The notes beneath the pieces were generated by a model that worked only from the letters and a program-made list of their open reading frames with translations, made no database searches and had not been told where the DNA came from. DNA of 64,000 bases from Paramecium sonneborni (lineage: Eukaryota; Ciliophora; Oligohymenophorea; Peniculida; Parameciidae): assembly GCA_905182985.1 (NCBI GenBank), contig CAJJDN010000120.1, positions 124,001-188,000 of the forward strand. The letters are read 5' to 3'. Positions 61,793 to 64,000 of this stretch are shown here, in pieces. Both the position numbers and the translations under genes were made by a program. Position 1 is the first letter of the stretch. Every line of letters starts with the position of its first letter.

Positions 61793-63014
61793 ATGAATAG
61801 GAATGTTTTATTCAAGTTTTTTGACCCAGTTACATTAGCAGGAGATCAGATTCGAGGGGAATGCTTTGTCAGAATAACAGAAGAAATCCCAAAAGCTTAG
61901 ATAGTTTTAACTTTTTAAACTAAAATGTACTCGAAGATCATAGAAAAAAGATAGGTATTAGTTTTGATTTGAAACTTAAGATACCTTATGATCAGAGCAA
62001 TCCTCAAATGATTCCTGAGAAACTAATAGAGAAAACTCAAAGGATTCAAGTAACTCTGGATTCACCAATCAGATAGCCAAAATAGACTCAAAAAAAATAT
62101 GAGCTTAATGGTGAAATAATGTATCGGGTGATTAGAAATTATGGAACACATGAATCTTTTGTATATACTTAAGAGTTATATACTGGATAAGTGAAACCAG
62201 GAGATTATAAGTTTTAATTTAGCATTCCAACCTAATATAATATGTCTAGTAGTTTTTCCTATAAAAGTGAAGATGGTAATTAATAAATTAGAAATAGGAT
62301 TGAAATAAGCGAAATGTAGTTATAAGGTGACATTAAGAATAGATTTACCTGATGAAGCAAGTACTTTAATGATGGAGAGTGCTGATGTCTATATAAATGG
62401 AAGAATTGCTTCAGAAGGAGAGTAATTCAGATAATGTGAAGGCAATATTGTCTAATATTTATGTTTAAATAGAGGAACAGTTGAACTTTCTATAAAATTA
62501 AACAAAAACAATTTCATTCCAGGAGAACAGATGTTGATTGAATATACATTAGATAATACACGTTCTTAAAGATCAATTAGTAGAGTAGAAGCTAGATTAA
62601 TAAATAAATTAACATTTATAGATGATGATGAAATTGAAAGAGTTATAGAAAATATTAAAGTGTTCTAATAGAATCTTGGAGGTGTGAATTCTGGTTAGAA
62701 ATTAGAAAGATAAAATGCTTCATTAGAAATACCTAAAAATCTTAGAGCAACTATTAAAACTAGTGTTATAAGAAATTAATATTTTTTGTAAATGGAAGCT
62801 ATTGCTGTATTATCATCATTTTATAAATAATATATAGGATGCCTTCTTAACTTGGTTATCAGTTCCTGTAGTTTGCCAGGTTCCAATAAATATTCAAGAA
62901 TCTCAATTACCGTAAAAAATCAATCTTGAAGGATGGAATTTCTTACCTATAATGAATGTATCTGTAAATGCATTTTCGAATCTAACTGTTCAATAATCAT
63001 TTATACCTACATGA
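61793..63014 (+). CDS. Arrestin-domain protein
   Basis: A 380-aa protein with an arrestin-like N-domain (FKFFDPVTLAGDQIRGECFV; GEIMYRVIRNYGTH; PGDYKFQFSIP) and C-domain (LCLNRGTVELSIKLNKNNFI then PGEQMLIEYTLDNTR; IKTSVIRNQYFLQMEAIA). It ends with the usual strand (WLSVPVVCQVPINI) and a short tail. Alpha-arrestins and VPS26-like proteins of this length act in membrane-protein sorting, often as ubiquitin-ligase adaptors; no PPxY motif is seen here. Introns: 61955-61980, 62276-62297 and 62807-62837. It starts 26 bp after the importin-like stop. Confidence 0.85.
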
Positions 63015-63041
63015 ATATTTATTATTAATTCATACACTTAT

Positions 63042-63847
63042 ATGGATAAAATAAAATCTCTTAATATTGATTGTGCTTTATACTAAACAGATTTCATTAG
63101 ACCTATTCCAAAAATTGTATCATCCGAATTATAATGGAATGACAATATCTATATGATCAATCTCTAATGGAATTATACACTTGAAATTAATCAAGATAAA
63201 TTAAGTCAAGTTAAAGAAATCATATAAAAAGCATGCATCACAGAAATAAATGATGAAGAAAAAAAAGTATTTACTATCTCTATTTTTAATCTAGCTATTA
63301 TTTGATTATCTATCTAATGAAAAAGATTTACTCAAAAATTGTGGATTCACTTCTTAAAGATTACCTATCATTATTGAAAAAAATTAAGATATTGCACACT
63401 TTTTATTGATTTAAATATGCAATTTAGATGGCTTTGAAGAGTATTTTATTAACTCAATATATACATTTAGATTTTTAGAAGTTTTCATCTAAATTGAAGT
63501 CACTTAGAATACTCTTGAATTGTTTGCACATCTATTTGGAGAACTCAAATTACCACAAGAATATATCACACAATATATCAATTATTGCATAGACTTTTGT
63601 AATAACATTAAAGTAATTCAAATATTCTTAATCATAGGAAAAATAATAACAAAACAAATTAGTTCGCTTTGTCTCAGTTTTTATCTAATAAATGCTTAGG
63701 TTAAAAGCATTTAGCACCAAAGACATACTCACTGATGTAAGAATAAATTATATTTAGTTATAAGCATTCTGCATTGAATTCTCTAAAGTTGGTGAAGTAT
63801 CTAAACTATTCAAATTAGTCAAAGGCTAAGAACCTTCAACATAATGA
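63042..63847 (+). CDS. CNOT11: CCR4-NOT complex subunit 11, minimal form
   Basis: A 243-aa protein matching the C-terminal DUF2363 region of CNOT11. The domain start DFIRPIPKIVSSELQWNDN corresponds to the family LRPVPP...ELxWLNP. KNCGFTSQRLPIIIEKNQDI matches its TPxKLPxLVENNPxxA. NKLVRFVSVFIQQMLRLKAF and DLQAFCIEFSKVGEVSKLFK match RLVCVFLQSL...EVQAFCIEFSRIREAxxLFRLLK. CNOT11 works in mRNA deadenylation by binding CNOT1 and CNOT10. The N-terminal half of animal CNOT11 is absent. Introns of 28, 25 and 21 bp fit exactly. Confidence 0.87.
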
Positions 63848-64000
63848 TACTGTTGCATTTTATGTTTGTCTTTGTAACTAGTCATATTTCATTAAATTAT
63901 ATTTATATTATTTATCGTAATAATTATGAACCTAAAAAAGCAATTAAATAAATACTGTTAATTTCAGATAGGTTTGAAATCTTTTCATAAAGATAAACCC
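63836..64000 (-). CDS. 3' end of an unidentified gene (partial)
   Basis: Minus-strand reading from the window edge gives GFIFMKRFQTYLKLT, a 24-bp intron (GTA...TTTTTTAG) and VHNYYDKQYKYNLMKYDQLQ to a TGA at 63836-63838. The clean intron and balanced composition support a real C-terminus. It would overlap the CNOT11 3' end by 12 bp. Too short to identify; a plus-strand 5' exon from the ATG at 63926 is the competing reading. Confidence 0.45.

Overview
The window reads as ciliate macronuclear DNA, most probably from Paramecium. It is very AT-rich. Nearly every convincing reading frame is full of TAA and TAG codons where glutamine is expected, and closes only at TGA. Removing introns of about 19-35 bp (mostly 22-29 bp, GTA...TAG) restores frame again and again, which is the Paramecium size class and not the Tetrahymena one. 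Standard-code ORF calls therefore break nearly all of the real genes. Coordinates below were built by reading TAA/TAG as Gln, TGA as the only stop, and splicing by eye; most spliced lengths come out as exact multiples of three.

Layout. 0.6-3.4 kb: a four-TM membrane protein and a small protein with a possible mitochondrial presequence (both minus). 3.6-13.1 kb: four head-to-tail plus-strand genes, namely an ankyrin-anoctamin, an acidic/Gln-rich protein, an EF-hand protein and a USP20/33-type deubiquitinase whose catalytic Cys is Ser. 13.2-22.3 kb: a small protein, a decayed coiled-coil gene, a large charged FAM161-like protein, then on the minus strand an unknown protein, a TRAF-type zinc-finger/SPRY protein and an R1R2R3-Myb factor. 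24.3-30 kb: a tiny TM protein and a 1767-aa multi-TM protein of the ciliate TM-PAS kind. 30.3-36.2 kb: a wrecked P-type ATPase and a large conserved membrane protein. 36.5-44.6 kb: a delta-9 desaturase, a Ser/Thr kinase, an FCP/SCP-like pseudophosphatase, a CaaX-tailed small protein, an alpha-helical protein, two small proteins and a WD40 protein. 44.6-48.3 kb: mostly decayed or empty DNA. 49.5-54.1 kb: a coiled-coil protein and a RAD54B-type SNF2 translocase. 56.5-64 kb: tightly packed genes for a myristoylation-motif protein, a coiled-coil protein, an N-anchored protein, a TM RING-H2 ligase, an importin-alpha-like protein, an arrestin-fold protein, CNOT11, and the 3' end of one further gene.

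Three N positions (32160, 49085-49358, 55414) are each flanked by long direct copies of the same sequence (about 1169, 781 and 1161 bp). These look like overlapping contig ends that were scaffolded without being merged, so the true locus is probably about 3 kb shorter. Genes are otherwise packed closely, with start-to-start gaps of 13-54 bp at several divergent pairs and one apparent 12-bp tail overlap. No operon logic is expected or seen. Recurrent themes are ubiquitin handling (USP, TRAF-type, RING-H2), membrane or lipid-anchored proteins, and catalytic domains that have lost key residues. No CRISPR, rRNA, tRNA or transposon was recognised.
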